Below are positions 1 through 10,103 of a DNA stretch of 34,527 nt, piece after piece. This DNA is from B16-G9 sp964400655 (GTDB lineage: Bacteria; Bacteroidota; Bacteroidia; Bacteroidales; F082). Within the stretch, counting starts at the first letter, position 1; the number at the start of each line of letters is the position of its first letter. A program made the translations under genes and the position numbers. Location of the stretch: NCBI GenBank assembly GCA_964400655.1, contig CAYNVN010000014.1, positions 1 to 34,527 of the forward strand. The letters are read 5' to 3'. The notes beneath the pieces are model-generated. The model had not been told where the DNA came from. It searched no databases and saw nothing but the letters and a program-made list of their open reading frames with translations.

Positions 1-3000
1 CGCGGAGCCGTTTTCCGATTCAACCGTAAAATCGGTGTTAAGGTCTTTAACTTTGGCTTTGGGGTTAAAGGCATACCATTTTTCGCCCTCGTTACCCAAA
101 ACAATTTCAAAGCTGCCCCCTTCTCTTTTTCTCGACCTAAACCTTGCTTTGCCCTGCTGCATATAAACATTCACAAATTCGGGAGAGGCGTATTCGTAAT
201 AGGCAACGGTGTTGGGCATAATGTAAAGAGCTCCCCACTGGTGTCCGTTCAAAAAGAAACCCAGTTCAGCCGACCCTTCGCCGGTTTTAATGCGGCACCA
301 GTTGTTTTCCAGCTTTTTAGCCCGACCGGCCATAAAGGGTGTTTTTAGCGGAATCCAGTTTTGAGTTGAGAAATAACGATAGCGTACATCACCCCGGGCA
401 CGGATGATTTTGGCATACGAATTTTTAAGCGGTACCCGTGGAATATTCTCGTTCAACAACTCATCAACCTTTTCAAAAATATCGGTCGATTCGGTGATGG
501 GCTCATCTTCGGGGAAAACAGGCTGAACGGCCGGAGAGTGTATATAACCATGGATGGCATACCACTCTTTGGGAAAGGGAAAATCGATTACCCCGTTCAG
601 TTTGGCCGACGAAATGGTAACCACCCCGTCGTCGGAGGCAAACTCTTTCTGAGAGGTTCCCCAGGTATGAAACCAACTGTCGGGAAGGTAAAATGCCGAC
701 CGTTTACGGATGCCGTAAATCAAAGCGTACTGAACGTTAGGATCAAGATGACGGCCTTCGCTTTCGCCTGCATTCAGTTTCTCAAAAAACGGACTGTCGC
801 TTCGTAGCTGGGCACCGGCAATTTGATGGTATCCGGTAAATTTCGACGACCAATACCCGATACGCTCATCGATGGGTGATGCCCCGTGATTGGGCGTTCC
901 CACCATAATCAGTTTTCTGACATCATTTAAAATAACCGGCTTTTGGTATCGGGCCGCTTTGATTTGATCTTCTGAAAGTTTCACGTTGTAAGGAATGTAA
1001 ATACCGGCGGTTTTACCATATTTGGCCATGTTGCTGATATAATACCGGCTGATAAGTCCGCCCATGCTGTGGGCCACAATATCAACCCTGTTTTGCAGAA
1101 AATGATTATTAAGGTACTCCGAACGTAATTCCCGAATGTATTTACCCAGTTTTTCCGATTGCCGTTCGATGGTTGATTCTTCAATGGGGCCTTTATAATA
1201 CTCGCGGATAACCGGTTCGTATTTACGAACCCTTAAATAGTTGGCCAGCGTAGCCCAGGTGGTTTCGTCACCCGTAAAACCGTGTACAAGCATTACCGGC
1301 GGACGGGTAACATAAATAATAACGGTTTGCGAACCGGGGTTACCCTCTTCGTCTTCGTAGGTGATGGTAACCGGCACTTCGGCCACCCACAACATGGGAG
1401 AAAGCCTGCTTTTACCGGAAGTATCGACTTTTAATTTTAAGTGTTTGTTGAGTTGTTCCTCCGTAAGATATTCAGGCGGAACATATTCCATTTCACCGGT
1501 ACCGTCGTCGTTAAGAACCAGCGGCAGTTTAAGCATGGTTTGTTCGGTAAAACTTCCGAGGTCGGGCTGTTTTACCGTTACGGTACGCGGATCAATGCCG
1601 TTGGTACTGACTTTAAATTTCAGGGTTGTAAAGCCGTCGGAAACAATACCGAAGGTGTCGGAAACCTGTTTTCCAAGTTCTTCGTTATAAATGGTCAGAC
1701 CAATTTTTTTAAGCTCTATGGTAAGCTCCTGTTTAAAGGGCTTATCGCCTTCGCCGGTGGTTTTTATAACAAACCTTCCCGCTGAATCGGACAGGACAAA
1801 ACGCTCCTTTCCTCTGAAATGGATTTTTGCATCTTTTACAGGTACTCCTTTCTCGTTTACAACAAAACCCGACAGAATAAACTCCGAAGCTTCCAGCATC
1901 CTTTTTGAAAGGGCTCCTGTCCGGGAAACATATCCCGGGGCAGAAATCTCGTAAACAACCTGATCGCCCCTGTTGTTATCGTTTTCGTCTCCTTCGCCGC
2001 AAAACAACGATTTTGCACCTGCATCAGGATTATAATTATCAGGACATATTTTTATAATACGCTCCTTAGTGCACAAATAACCTGTTTTTCTGTGCCATCT
2101 TTTCCTGTCAGGCTGTTTACAATGCTTTTTTGCCTCATTAAAAGTGGAAAAAAATCCGTCCTCCGTCAAAACCTTGTATCGTAATCGGGGGTAAGGCCCC
2201 ACATATTTATTGATTGGCCCGTAAACATTTACGTAATCGATTCCCCGAAACAGGTTGATATCTTCGGTACATTTTACGTCATCCGGCGGCCACCCTATTA
2301 TAACCGGAGCATTTTCTTTAATGCTTTTAGCGGCAGCCTTTTTTTCGCTTTCGCTCATATCGGAGTAAAAAAGACCTTTTAGCTGTTCGTCCGTATCTTT
2401 ATACGAATAAGGAATTTTATGACCTCCGTCGATGGTTAAATAACATTGCTTTACGGTTATTTTTGAAAATTTTTCATGATCATCGATAAATTCAATCCAG
2501 GTGGATAATTTACCGTCGGTATTTTTATACATAACCCTGTTTAATGCTTTATCAAAAACCAGCTCAACATTTTTGGTGCTGGTAACAGTGCCGCCTTTTT
2601 TTCCTTCACAGGTAACGGTAAATGTGTGTAACCCCTCTTCCAATGGTATGTTTGCCACGTTTTGTGTTTTCCAGTATATTCCTGAAATATAATGATTATT
2701 AAACCGATAACACGGGTCAACAACAGCATCTTCAGCCGGTTGCAAATTACCCGCAGCATCGGTATAATAATTTACGGAGATACTTTTATCGGTACCTTCA
2801 ACAGGCTTTTTAGTGTTTACTATTACTTTTCCCGATTCATCCAAAAACAGATTTGCCTTTTCGTGAAGGTTAAGCAAATGTGCTTCCGATTTATTGGTGG
2901 TTGCATTGTACACCAGCAGCCAGTTATAAAGGGTTCCCTCTTTTAAAAATTGTAAAGTAACCAGTTTGTAATAGATATCATCATCAATATTTACCACGGT

Positions 3001-3660
3001 GTTTCTTCCCAATTTAAGTTTCTCAATGTCTTTAAGGCTTTTATAATTTGCAGAAAAAATCAGTTTTCGTGCTCTGAGTTCATTTTTGTATCTCGTGTCG
3101 GTTTTGTTAAATACCAATACTTTGGGAAACTGATTGTCAAAATAACAGACAAAAAATTTATTGGTAATCCCGTTTTTGTTGTCATTAAGGAAAAGGTAAC
3201 CGTCGTTGTTACAGGTTTCGGTACCAACCGGTTTGCCGGAAATATCATAAATATGTATTTTGCTGCCCGAAGGCGCTTTTATCAGGTAATTAAAAGGAAG
3301 TTGCAGCGTTGACGGCAAATCGGATTTAAAACCACCGGCTTTTTTTACAACATTGAAACCGGTAATTTTTTTACCGGCAAATTTAAGCGAATAGGCCCCG
3401 TCAACCAGACACTTAACCGTTATTACATTGTCTTTTATCCCACTCACATATCCTGCGTAAGCAGCAGGTGCCGAGGAGAGTTCAACGTCAAATTCATCAG
3501 CCCCCGAACCTTGGAAATCAACAGGTTCTCCGTCGGAATAGGTTACCGCAACATTGGCTGTAAAATAGTTCTGTGTTACCGTGTTTTGTGAACGGGCAGA
3601 AATGGCAAGAAATAAAGAAAAGAGCATTAATGCCCGCATAGCTATATGAAAAGACTTCAT
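1..3660 (-). CDS. Giant exported alpha/beta-hydrolase (lipase-like) with FecR-like domain, 3'-truncated by window edge
   Basis: The frame starts at ATG 3660-3658 and stays open for 1220 codons to base 1, so the C-terminus lies outside the window. It begins with a signal peptide (MKSFHIAMRALMLFSLFLAISARSQ). Residues 30-580 are unrecognised, beta-rich and secreted-looking. About residues 586-640 resemble a carboxypeptidase-regulatory-like beta-sandwich (GFVVNEKGVPVKDAKI). Residues 797-1000 form an alpha/beta-hydrolase: an oxyanion-side VMLVHGFTGDETTW, then VDIVAHSMGGLISRYY with nucleophile Ser865 in a G/A-H-S-M-G elbow typical of lipases and PGAP1-like esterases, then LIMVGTPNHGAS. About residues 1083-1218 read like a FecR domain (GDVRYR, W.PLK, RIKTGEGSAEL, MPNT, GKARFRS, TDFTVES). 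Substrate unknown; lipid or ester hydrolysis outside the cytoplasm is inferred. The acid and histidine of the triad were not assigned. No typical promoter seen upstream. Confidence 0.85.
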   Translation of the reverse strand, partial: MKSFHIAMRALMLFSLFLAISARSQNTVTQNYFTANVAVTYSDGEPVDFQGSGADEFDVELSSAPAAYAGYVSGIKDNVITVKCLVDGAYSLKFAGKKITGFNVVKKAGGFKSDLPSTLQLPFNYLIKAPSGSKIHIYDISGKPVGTETCNNDGYLFLNDNKNGITNKFFVCYFDNQFPKVLVFNKTDTRYKNELRARKLIFSANYKSLKDIEKLKLGRNTVVNIDDDIYYKLVTLQFLKEGTLYNWLLVYNATTNKSEAHLLNLHEKANLFLDESGKVIVNTKKPVEGTDKSISVNYYTDAAGNLQPAEDAVVDPCYRFNNHYISGIYWKTQNVANIPLEEGLHTFTVTCEGKKGGTVTSTKNVELVFDKALNRVMYKNTDGKLSTWIEFIDDHEKFSKITVKQCYLTIDGGHKIPYSYKDTDEQLKGLFYSDMSESEKKAAAKSIKENAPVIIGWPPDDVKCTEDINLFRGIDYVNVYGPINKYVGPYPRLRYKVLTEDGFFSTFNEAKKHCKQPDRKRWHRKTGYLCTKERIIKICPDNYNPDAGAKSLFCGEGDENDNNRGDQVVYEISAPGYVSRTGALSKRMLEASEFILSGFVVNEKGVPVKDAKIHFRGKERFVLSDSAGRFVIKTTGEGDKPFKQELTIELKKIGLTIYNEELGKQVSDTFGIVSDGFTTLKFKVSTNGIDPRTVTVKQPDLGSFTEQTMLKLPLVLNDDGTGEMEYVPPEYLTEEQLNKHLKLKVDTSGKSRLSPMLWVAEVPVTITYEDEEGNPGSQTVIIYVTRPPVMLVHGFTGDETTWATLANYLRVRKYEPVIREYYKGPIEESTIERQSEKLGKYIRELRSEYLNNHFLQNRVDIVAHSMGGLISRYYISNMAKYGKTAGIYIPYNVKLSEDQIKAARYQKPVILNDVRKLIMVGTPNHGASPIDERIGYWSSKFTGYHQIAGAQLRSDSPFFEKLNAGESEGRHLDPNVQYALIYGIRKRSAFYLPDSWFHTWGTSQKEFASDDGVVTISSAKLNGVIDFPFPKEWYAIHGYIHSPAVQPVFPEDEPITESTDIFEKVDELLNENIPRVPLKNSYAKIIRARGDVRYRYFSTQNWIPLKTPFMAGRAKKLENNWCRIKTGEGSAELGFFLNGHQWGALYIMPNTVAYYEYASPEFVNVYMQQGKARFRSRKREGGSFEIVLGNEGEKWYAFNPKAKVKDLNTDFTVESENGSA

Positions 3661-3852
3661 AACTTTATAACAATAAAGGTTAAACAAAATCTGCAACCTA
3701 AAATCAGATTATTGGAAGCATAATCCTTTTCAAATATACATATCTTATTGAAACCACCTTAAACAATCCCTGATGAATTGCTTTGAGGACTAAAATTCTA
3801 ATTATTGTTATAAATACGTTTACGAGAAGTCAGCAACTACCAGTTGTAAAAA
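3661..3852. other. Intergenic gap between two minus-strand secreted-protein genes
   Basis: This 192-base AT-rich gap should contain the 3' end of the propeller transcript and the promoter of the lipase-like gene, or simply a read-through spacer. A 5-bp hairpin (caact/agttg, 3834-3846) lies next to the propeller stop but has no T-tract, so I do not call it a terminator. I see no consensus TAnnTTTG box on the minus strand and no small gene. Confidence 0.5.
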
Positions 3853-6564
3853 CTATTCCACCACCAGTTTTTGCTGTTGATTGTTGTTACCGTTTGATAT
3901 GTTAACCAGATAAATTCCTTTCGGCAAACCGGAGATATCCAATTTATATTGAACCGGGCCACTATTTGAAACAACATCGTTTTTAACAACTCTTCCCGAA
4001 AGATCATAGAGCGTGATATAAGTATCGCCTTTACCTGAAACATTGCTTTTTATGGTAACCATATCCGTAGCCGGATTCGGAAAAACGGTTAACACTTCAT
4101 TTTGTAAACGATTGTCATTAATTCCTTCGTAAATATCCAGCTCATAGGTGGTTGTAAACAATCCCCTGCCGTGTGAAGCAGCCAAAACAGTGTTATCGGC
4201 CGATCGTAATTTAAGCATATCAACCCTTACGTTGGCCATATTATCAACTGCCGGAGCCCATTCGGTATCATCGTAACGCAAAGTGTTGGTAGCCCAAACA
4301 CCGGTTTCGGTAGCAAGCAGTGCCTGATCGTCGTTTTGAGGATGGAAAATAGCCCATCTGATGGGCATATCAGGTAAATTCGCCTCCTTTTCCACCCAGG
4401 TTTGTCCGCCGTCTAACGTTAACCAAACAGATGACACACCATAATTTGAAAAGGTTACCAGCAAAATATCTTCGGAACTTCCAATGGCAACACAACTAAT
4501 GCTTGCTTCAGGAAAATCGGTGCCGGTAATCTCTTCAGCCTGTGGTGACGATTCGGCATGGGTAATCTTATAAAGTTTACCCGATTGTGTACCCACAAAC
4601 AAAGTGGAAGTTCCCGATTGCGAATAGGTAGAGTATTTAACATGCGAAAAGGGAACCGAACTGTTGGTACCTATGTTTATTTCCTGTTCGGATGTGGGAT
4701 ACGGAATACCAATAGCCCTGAAAAGCTTGTTGGCATTGGAACCAAAGAAACCAACATCATTTGAATAGAGAATATTGCTTTTATAATCGTAATCTGCCGG
4801 ACTGATAAATGTTCCGGTACCAAGCGAACTGCCGGAAACGGAATTATTATTTTTCCAATAAGTATAGGCATTATAATAAGAACTGGTAATATAAACCGAG
4901 GGGTCATCCTGATCCCAAAAGCAGTAAGCACCGTCACCACCGCTTATCATGTCGTTTATGTCCAACGGTTCTCCGTCATATTTAAGGGTACCGTTATCCT
5001 GTAAACCGCCAATGTACTGAACTTCGCCGGCAACGGGGTTAATGGCACAGGTATAAAACTGCAGTGTATTGTATCCTTGATTTCTCTCTTCAAAAACCGG
5101 AAAGTTTTGGTTGGCAACCGAAGTGGTGAAAACACCCCCGTCGCTTGAAAAAACCGCTCTGCTTGAATTTCCGGGCTGATATTTAATATTATGCTGATCG
5201 GCATGCACATATTCATCACCCCCGCCGTAGTACATCAAACTCCAATCCGAAACATGTCGCCAGCTTAATCCTCCGTTGCCCGAATTCCACAAATCCAGCC
5301 CGCCGGTGTAAACCCTGTCGGGATTGGTTGGCGAAACTTTTAAAACAAAAGCGTGCCAGGCCAGTGTTGACCAGTTGTCATCGGGAATATTCACGGGATT
5401 CCAGGTAACCCCTCCGTCGGTTGATTTAGCCATATACCTTCCTCTGTAATAGGTAAATTCGTTTACATAACCTGCTGCAAATTGCGCATAAACCCTGTTT
5501 GGATCCGAGGGTGCCGTTGCCACCAGTGTCCTTGCAGGTATTTTGTAATACGATTCGCCACTGATCAATGTGTTGTAATGATCGTAAATTGTCCAACTGC
5601 CAGCCGTTCCGTTATCGGAATATAAAATGGTGGCTCCCCCTTTTTTATCGAGGTTTTCCATGGTGCCTACAAAAATGCGTCCGTTGGAAGCAACTTCAAT
5701 ATCGGCAGGGGTATAGGGTACCGTGTAACCCGGAATATTGGGAAGAACCTGATCCCAGGATTCACCCCCGTCCACTGATCTGTAGAGACCGTCATCGGGC
5801 TGACTAATGTGATCTTCACCCATATAGGTGCCCGAAGCTACAGCAGCATAAATAACACTCTGGCCGTTTTCATCTTTAACCACAATATCGGTGATATATT
5901 CAAAATCTTCCGTCGATTCCAGGGTATTCCATGTTTCGCCGCCATCGGTGGTTTTGTAAATACCGTTACCAACTCCCGAAGAGGCGCGATAAATAATTCT
6001 TGCTGTTTGCGCTTCGCCGGTACCCACATAAAACACCTGCGTATTATTGGGGTCGTAAGCCATACAGCTAATGGCAAGGTCGGGCCAAAAATCATCAACC
6101 GGAGTCCACTCGATATTTGCATTGGTTATATCGTCATTGTGCCACAATCCACCCGTTACAGCACCTGCCCACATCTCTTTATGGTTATCATCGTTGGGAT
6201 CGAACATCAGGGTACGTGTTCTTCCCCCCATGTTGGCACCGGTTTTTTCCCAGGTAACGGGAGGGTTATATTCACGCGAAAGTTGCATGTTCCGTGTGTA
6301 GTCATAAGCTTCGGCAAGGCGCTTAACCGGAACATATTTTAATTTCGGATCAACGGTATTTACAAATTCCTGCAATGCCGCCATATCGGGCTGATCAACC
6401 GCTTTTAATCCATTATCACCTGTAACTACATGTTCGGTAACACCTGTCCGGTAAACCGATAATATAAAATCTTCATAATTATCACGATTGCTGTTTTGCT
6501 CAACAACAAAGGTTATCATTAAGGCAGCCATTAAGGCAAAAACGACAAGGGTAAATCTTTTCAT
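3853..6564 (-). CDS. T9SS-exported BNR/Asp-box beta-propeller protein
   Basis: A 903-residue protein with signal peptide MKRFTLVVFALMAALMITFVVEQ. The open frame extends to a GTG at 6606, but the ATG at 6564 places the signal peptide correctly and is preferred. It carries repeated Asp-box motifs: TTDGGETW (about 205-212), SVDGGESW (263-270), STDGGVTW, a degenerate GNGGLSW and TLDGGQTW, as in sortilin/VPS10-like and sialidase-like propellers. Many blades contain a DPNN/PSDPNRVY turn. The last 80 or so residues (VFPNPATDMVTI ... YDLSGRVV ... GLPKGIYLVNI) are a type A sorting domain, so it should cross the outer membrane by the type IX system and be attached or released. No sialidase catalytic set was recognised; a binding or scaffold role, or a GH74-like glycosidase role, are both possible. 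Downstream lies the lipase-like gene after a 192-base gap. Confidence 0.85.
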   Translation of the reverse strand: MKRFTLVVFALMAALMITFVVEQNSNRDNYEDFILSVYRTGVTEHVVTGDNGLKAVDQPDMAALQEFVNTVDPKLKYVPVKRLAEAYDYTRNMQLSREYNPPVTWEKTGANMGGRTRTLMFDPNDDNHKEMWAGAVTGGLWHNDDITNANIEWTPVDDFWPDLAISCMAYDPNNTQVFYVGTGEAQTARIIYRASSGVGNGIYKTTDGGETWNTLESTEDFEYITDIVVKDENGQSVIYAAVASGTYMGEDHISQPDDGLYRSVDGGESWDQVLPNIPGYTVPYTPADIEVASNGRIFVGTMENLDKKGGATILYSDNGTAGSWTIYDHYNTLISGESYYKIPARTLVATAPSDPNRVYAQFAAGYVNEFTYYRGRYMAKSTDGGVTWNPVNIPDDNWSTLAWHAFVLKVSPTNPDRVYTGGLDLWNSGNGGLSWRHVSDWSLMYYGGGDEYVHADQHNIKYQPGNSSRAVFSSDGGVFTTSVANQNFPVFEERNQGYNTLQFYTCAINPVAGEVQYIGGLQDNGTLKYDGEPLDINDMISGGDGAYCFWDQDDPSVYITSSYYNAYTYWKNNNSVSGSSLGTGTFISPADYDYKSNILYSNDVGFFGSNANKLFRAIGIPYPTSEQEINIGTNSSVPFSHVKYSTYSQSGTSTLFVGTQSGKLYKITHAESSPQAEEITGTDFPEASISCVAIGSSEDILLVTFSNYGVSSVWLTLDGGQTWVEKEANLPDMPIRWAIFHPQNDDQALLATETGVWATNTLRYDDTEWAPAVDNMANVRVDMLKLRSADNTVLAASHGRGLFTTTYELDIYEGINDNRLQNEVLTVFPNPATDMVTIKSNVSGKGDTYITLYDLSGRVVKNDVVSNSGPVQYKLDISGLPKGIYLVNISNGNNNQQQKLVVE

Positions 6565-6668
6565 AATCGGGGTTTTTAAATTGCTGATAAAGGTAAGACA
6601 AAACACTTTATTAAAATGTTGTATGCAGGTTTAAAAACTATCCTCAAAATACATATGCAGGTTTTAAT

Positions 6669-6676
6669 TATATTTG
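6669..6676 (+). promoter_or_regulatory. Bacteroidota -7 box upstream of LMW phosphatase
   Basis: TATATTTG matches the Bacteroidota -7 consensus TAnnTTTG. It lies 42 bases before the phosphatase ATG. No good TTG -33 element is visible at the expected distance, so the call rests on the -7 box and position alone. Confidence 0.4.
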
Positions 6677-6717
6677 CTTCCATTCAAAAAAATCATTAAA
6701 ATTAACATACTGTTTTT

Positions 6718-7194
6718 ATGAAAAAAAAAGTACTGTTTGTGTGTTTGGGTAATATATGCCGTTCGCCAAGTGCCGAAGCCGTTTTTAAAGGACTTGTAAA
6801 AAACAGAGGTAAAGAAAAATTGTTTGAGATCGATTCGGCCGGAACCTATGCCTATCACAAAGGAGAACCTGCCGATGCGCGGATGCAAAAACATGCCGTA
6901 AAAAGAGGATATAACCTCACCTCCATATCGAGGCCTTTCGATCCGGATACCGACTGGGACAAATTCGATTATATTGTTGCCATGGATTACAGCAACCTGA
7001 ATGATTTGAAAAATATGGCCCGAAACCAGGAAGATCTCAACAAATTATATATGATGATGAATTTTTCGCAGCAGTCAACTTATGATGAGGTTCCCGACCC
7101 CTATTACGGTGGCGAGGAAGGTTTTGAACTGGTTTTGGATTTGCTTGAAGATGCCGGTGAAGGGTTGCTCGAATTTTTGGAACACCAAAAATAG
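6718..7194 (+). CDS. Low-molecular-weight protein-tyrosine-phosphatase
   Basis: A 158-residue cytoplasmic protein, the usual size of the family. The P-loop CX5R is complete near the N-terminus: Cys9-Leu-Gly-Asn-Ile-Cys14-Arg15-Ser16. The general acid is Asp127 in VPDPYYGG, the usual DP(Y/W) signature. The family dephosphorylates phosphotyrosine by a cysteinyl-phosphate intermediate; bacterial members often act with tyrosine kinases of capsule or exopolysaccharide export, but no such kinase is in this window, so the partner is unknown. Start is ATG 6718, with the P-loop at the expected distance. It may be co-transcribed with leuS 96 bases downstream. Confidence 0.93.
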   Translation: MKKKVLFVCLGNICRSPSAEAVFKGLVKNRGKEKLFEIDSAGTYAYHKGEPADARMQKHAVKRGYNLTSISRPFDPDTDWDKFDYIVAMDYSNLNDLKNMARNQEDLNKLYMMMNFSQQSTYDEVPDPYYGGEEGFELVLDLLEDAGEGLLEFLEHQK

Positions 7195-7290
7195 CCCGCT
7201 TTAATTCCCTCTACTCTAACCGATATTCGTAAATCTTTTCCTATTTTCGCAGGCTGAAAAAGTTGTGTATTAATAACAAAGTTTAAAATA

Positions 7291-10077
7291 ATGGGATACG
7301 ATTTTGCATCTATCGAAGCCAAATGGCAAAAGTACTGGAGCGACAATAAAATTTATCATGTTGAAGCCGACCCTTCAAAACCCAAGTTTTATGTACTGGA
7401 CATGTTTCCCTACCCTTCGGGTGCGGGTTTACATGTAGGACATCCGCTGGGTTATATCGCTTCGGATATTTATGCCCGCTACAAACGGCACAAAGGGTTT
7501 AACGTATTACATCCCATGGGTTACGATGCTTATGGTTTGCCGGCCGAACAGTATGCCGTTCAAACCGGCACCCACCCTGCTGTTACTACCGAAAAAAATA
7601 TTAAACGCTATCGCCAACAACTGGATAAAATCGGCTTTTCATTTGACTGGGACAGGGAAGTAAGAACCAACGACCCCCGTTATTTTAAATGGACACAATG
7701 GACCTTTATTCAGTTATTCAAATCGTGGTATAACAATACAACGGAAAAAGCAGAACCGGTTTCGGAACTTATAACCGAATTTGAAAAACACGGAAACGCC
7801 CGTGTTAATGCCGCCACCACGCAGGAGGAAATTTTTTCGGCTGACGATTGGAACAACATGAACGAAAAAGAACAGCAGGAAATGTTGATGAATTACCGTC
7901 TTGCTTACATTTCCGAAACCATGGTAAACTGGTGTCCGGCCCTGGGAACGGTTTTGGCCAACGACGAAGTAAAAGAGGGACTTTCGGAGCGCGGAGGTCA
8001 TCCTGTTGAACGAAAAATGATGAAACAGTGGCTGCTGCGTATTTCCGCTTATGCCCAACGCCTGCTCGACGGCCTGGAAAAACTTGACTGGTCGGAATCC
8101 ATTAAAGAAATACAGCGTAACTGGATTGGCAGAAGCGAAGGTGCTTCAATAAACTTCGGAATAAAAGGGTTCGACGATACCATTGAAGTTTTTACAACCC
8201 GTCCCGACACCTTGTGGGGAGCTACTTTTATGGTAATGGCACCCGAACACGAATTGATTGAAAAAATTACCACTCCCCAACAAAAAGAAAAGGTAGAAAA
8301 ATATGTGGCCTGGGCAAAAAACCGTTCGGAACGCGAACGAATGACCGAGGTTAAAAAAATTACCGGTGAATTTACCGGTGCTTACGGTATTAACCCGCTT
8401 ACCGGACAGGAAGTGCCCATTTGGGTTGCCGATTATGTGCTGGCCGGATACGGCACCGGTGCCATCATGGCTGTTCCGGCACACGACAGTCGTGATTTTG
8501 CCTTTGCCAGGCACTTTAATTTGCCCGTTATTCAGGTGGTGGTTAAAGAAGGTGAAGAACCCAAAGACCCGGCAACATGGGAAGAGTCGTACGACTCAAA
8601 AGACGGTATCAGCATCAACTCGGGTTTTATTACGGGGATGAAAACAAAAGATGCCATTGCCGAGGTAATCAAACGCATTGAAGAGATGGGAATTGGAAAA
8701 GGAACCGTTAATTACCGTTTGCGCGATGCCATATTTAGCCGCCAGCGTTATTGGGGCGAGCCGTTCCCCATTTATTATAAAGACGGGATACCCTATCCTT
8801 TGGACGAAAGCGAGCTGCCGCTGGAACTGCCCGAAGTGGATAAATTCCTTCCCACCGAAGATGGTGAACCGCCTTTGGCACGCGCCAAAAACTGGAAAAC
8901 AAAAGAGGGATATCCGCTGGAAACCAATACCATGCCCGGATTTGCCGGTTCAAGCGGTTACTATTTACGATACATGGACCCGCACAACGACCATGAGTAT
9001 TTTTCAAAACAAGCAGTTGAGTACTGGCGTAATGTCGATCTCTATCTGGGTGGCGACGAACATGGTACGGGCCATCTTATCTATTCACGCGTCTGGAATA
9101 AATTTTTATTCGATCTGGGACTTGCCGTGGAAGACGAACCCTACAAAAAACTGATCAATCAGGGAAAAATTCAAGGCAGGTCAAGTTTTGTTTACCGTAT
9201 TCAGGGAACCAATAAATTTGTTTCCTACGGTTTAAAAAATCAATACGAAACCCAGGCATTGCATGTTGACATTAATTTGGTGGACGGAGATGTACTGGAT
9301 ACGGAAGCGTTTAAAAAATGGCAACCCGAATTCGCCGATGCCGAATTTGAACTTGAAGAGGGCAAATATATTTGCGGGCACGAAGTGGAAAAAATGTCCA
9401 AATCAAAACACAATGTTCAAAATCCCGATAGTTTGATTGAACGGTACGGAGCCGATACCTTGCGTTTGTACGAAATGTTCCTCGGCCCGCTGGAACAGGA
9501 TAAACCCTGGGACACAAAAGGGATTGAAGGGGTTTTTCGTTTCCTGAAAAAATTATGGAAACTCTATTTTGATGAAAACGACCAACTGATGGTAACCGAT
9601 GAAAAAGCTTCGGATGCCGAAATGAAGGTGCTTCATAAAACCATTAAAAAAATTGAACACGATATTGAACAGTTTTCGTTTAACACCGGCGTAAGTGCCT
9701 TTATGATATGTGCCAACGAGCTTTCCGATTTAAAATGCCGTAAACGTGAAATTTTGGAACCGCTTGCCGTTTTATTATCGCCCTACGCTCCTCATATTGC
9801 CGAAGAGTTATGGCATAAACTGGGTAATGAAAAATCGGTTACCTATGCCAAATTTCCTCAGTGGGACGAAAAGTATTTAAAAGAAAATACTTTTACCTAT
9901 CCCGTTTCGTTTAACGGTAAAACCCGTTTTAAACTGGAACTGCCGGTTGATATGAATAAAGATGAAATTGAGAAAGCCGCTCTTGAAGCCAAAGAGGCTC
10001 AAAAATGGCTGGAGGGGAAAACCGTCCGTAAAGTTATTGTGGTTCCGAAACGAATTATCAATATTGTGGTGGGATAG
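7291..10077 (+). CDS. leuS: Leucyl-tRNA synthetase
   Basis: A 928-residue class I synthetase that charges tRNA-Leu in the cytoplasm. The HIGH signature is HVGH (residues 48-51) following FPYPSGAGL, which is diagnostic for LeuRS. The CP1 editing domain is recognised by TTRPDTLWGATF and GTGAIMAVPAHDSRDF, so the post-transfer editing site appears intact. The KMSKS loop is perfect at residues 701-705. Between the catalytic half (LGGDEHGTGHLIYSR) and KMSKS there is a stretch of roughly 70 residues with no similarity I can name, probably a lineage-specific insertion. The C-terminal extension ends KTVRKVIVVPKRIINIVV as in bacterial LeuRS. Start ATG 7291. A near-consensus -7 box (TATTTTCG, 7242-7249) lies upstream. 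The DUF3108 gene follows after 26 bases and is probably in the same transcript. Confidence 0.98.
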   Translation: MGYDFASIEAKWQKYWSDNKIYHVEADPSKPKFYVLDMFPYPSGAGLHVGHPLGYIASDIYARYKRHKGFNVLHPMGYDAYGLPAEQYAVQTGTHPAVTTEKNIKRYRQQLDKIGFSFDWDREVRTNDPRYFKWTQWTFIQLFKSWYNNTTEKAEPVSELITEFEKHGNARVNAATTQEEIFSADDWNNMNEKEQQEMLMNYRLAYISETMVNWCPALGTVLANDEVKEGLSERGGHPVERKMMKQWLLRISAYAQRLLDGLEKLDWSESIKEIQRNWIGRSEGASINFGIKGFDDTIEVFTTRPDTLWGATFMVMAPEHELIEKITTPQQKEKVEKYVAWAKNRSERERMTEVKKITGEFTGAYGINPLTGQEVPIWVADYVLAGYGTGAIMAVPAHDSRDFAFARHFNLPVIQVVVKEGEEPKDPATWEESYDSKDGISINSGFITGMKTKDAIAEVIKRIEEMGIGKGTVNYRLRDAIFSRQRYWGEPFPIYYKDGIPYPLDESELPLELPEVDKFLPTEDGEPPLARAKNWKTKEGYPLETNTMPGFAGSSGYYLRYMDPHNDHEYFSKQAVEYWRNVDLYLGGDEHGTGHLIYSRVWNKFLFDLGLAVEDEPYKKLINQGKIQGRSSFVYRIQGTNKFVSYGLKNQYETQALHVDINLVDGDVLDTEAFKKWQPEFADAEFELEEGKYICGHEVEKMSKSKHNVQNPDSLIERYGADTLRLYEMFLGPLEQDKPWDTKGIEGVFRFLKKLWKLYFDENDQLMVTDEKASDAEMKVLHKTIKKIEHDIEQFSFNTGVSAFMICANELSDLKCRKREILEPLAVLLSPYAPHIAEELWHKLGNEKSVTYAKFPQWDEKYLKENTFTYPVSFNGKTRFKLELPVDMNKDEIEKAALEAKEAQKWLEGKTVRKVIVVPKRIINIVVG

Positions 10078-10103
10078 CTACCCGCTTTTTGTAAAAAAAT
10101 ATA

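Noticed and set aside
1361..1954. Overlapping plus-strand frames of 87-114 codons in the left part
   Set aside because: They lie antisense to the 1220-codon lipase-like frame, which carries a signal peptide and clear hydrolase motifs and has no stop.
3834..3846. Terminator for the beta-propeller gene
   Set aside because: The hairpin has only five base pairs and no T-tract on the minus strand.
5809..6342. 177-codon plus-strand open frame
   Set aside because: Antisense shadow of the beta-propeller gene; no signal or motif of its own.
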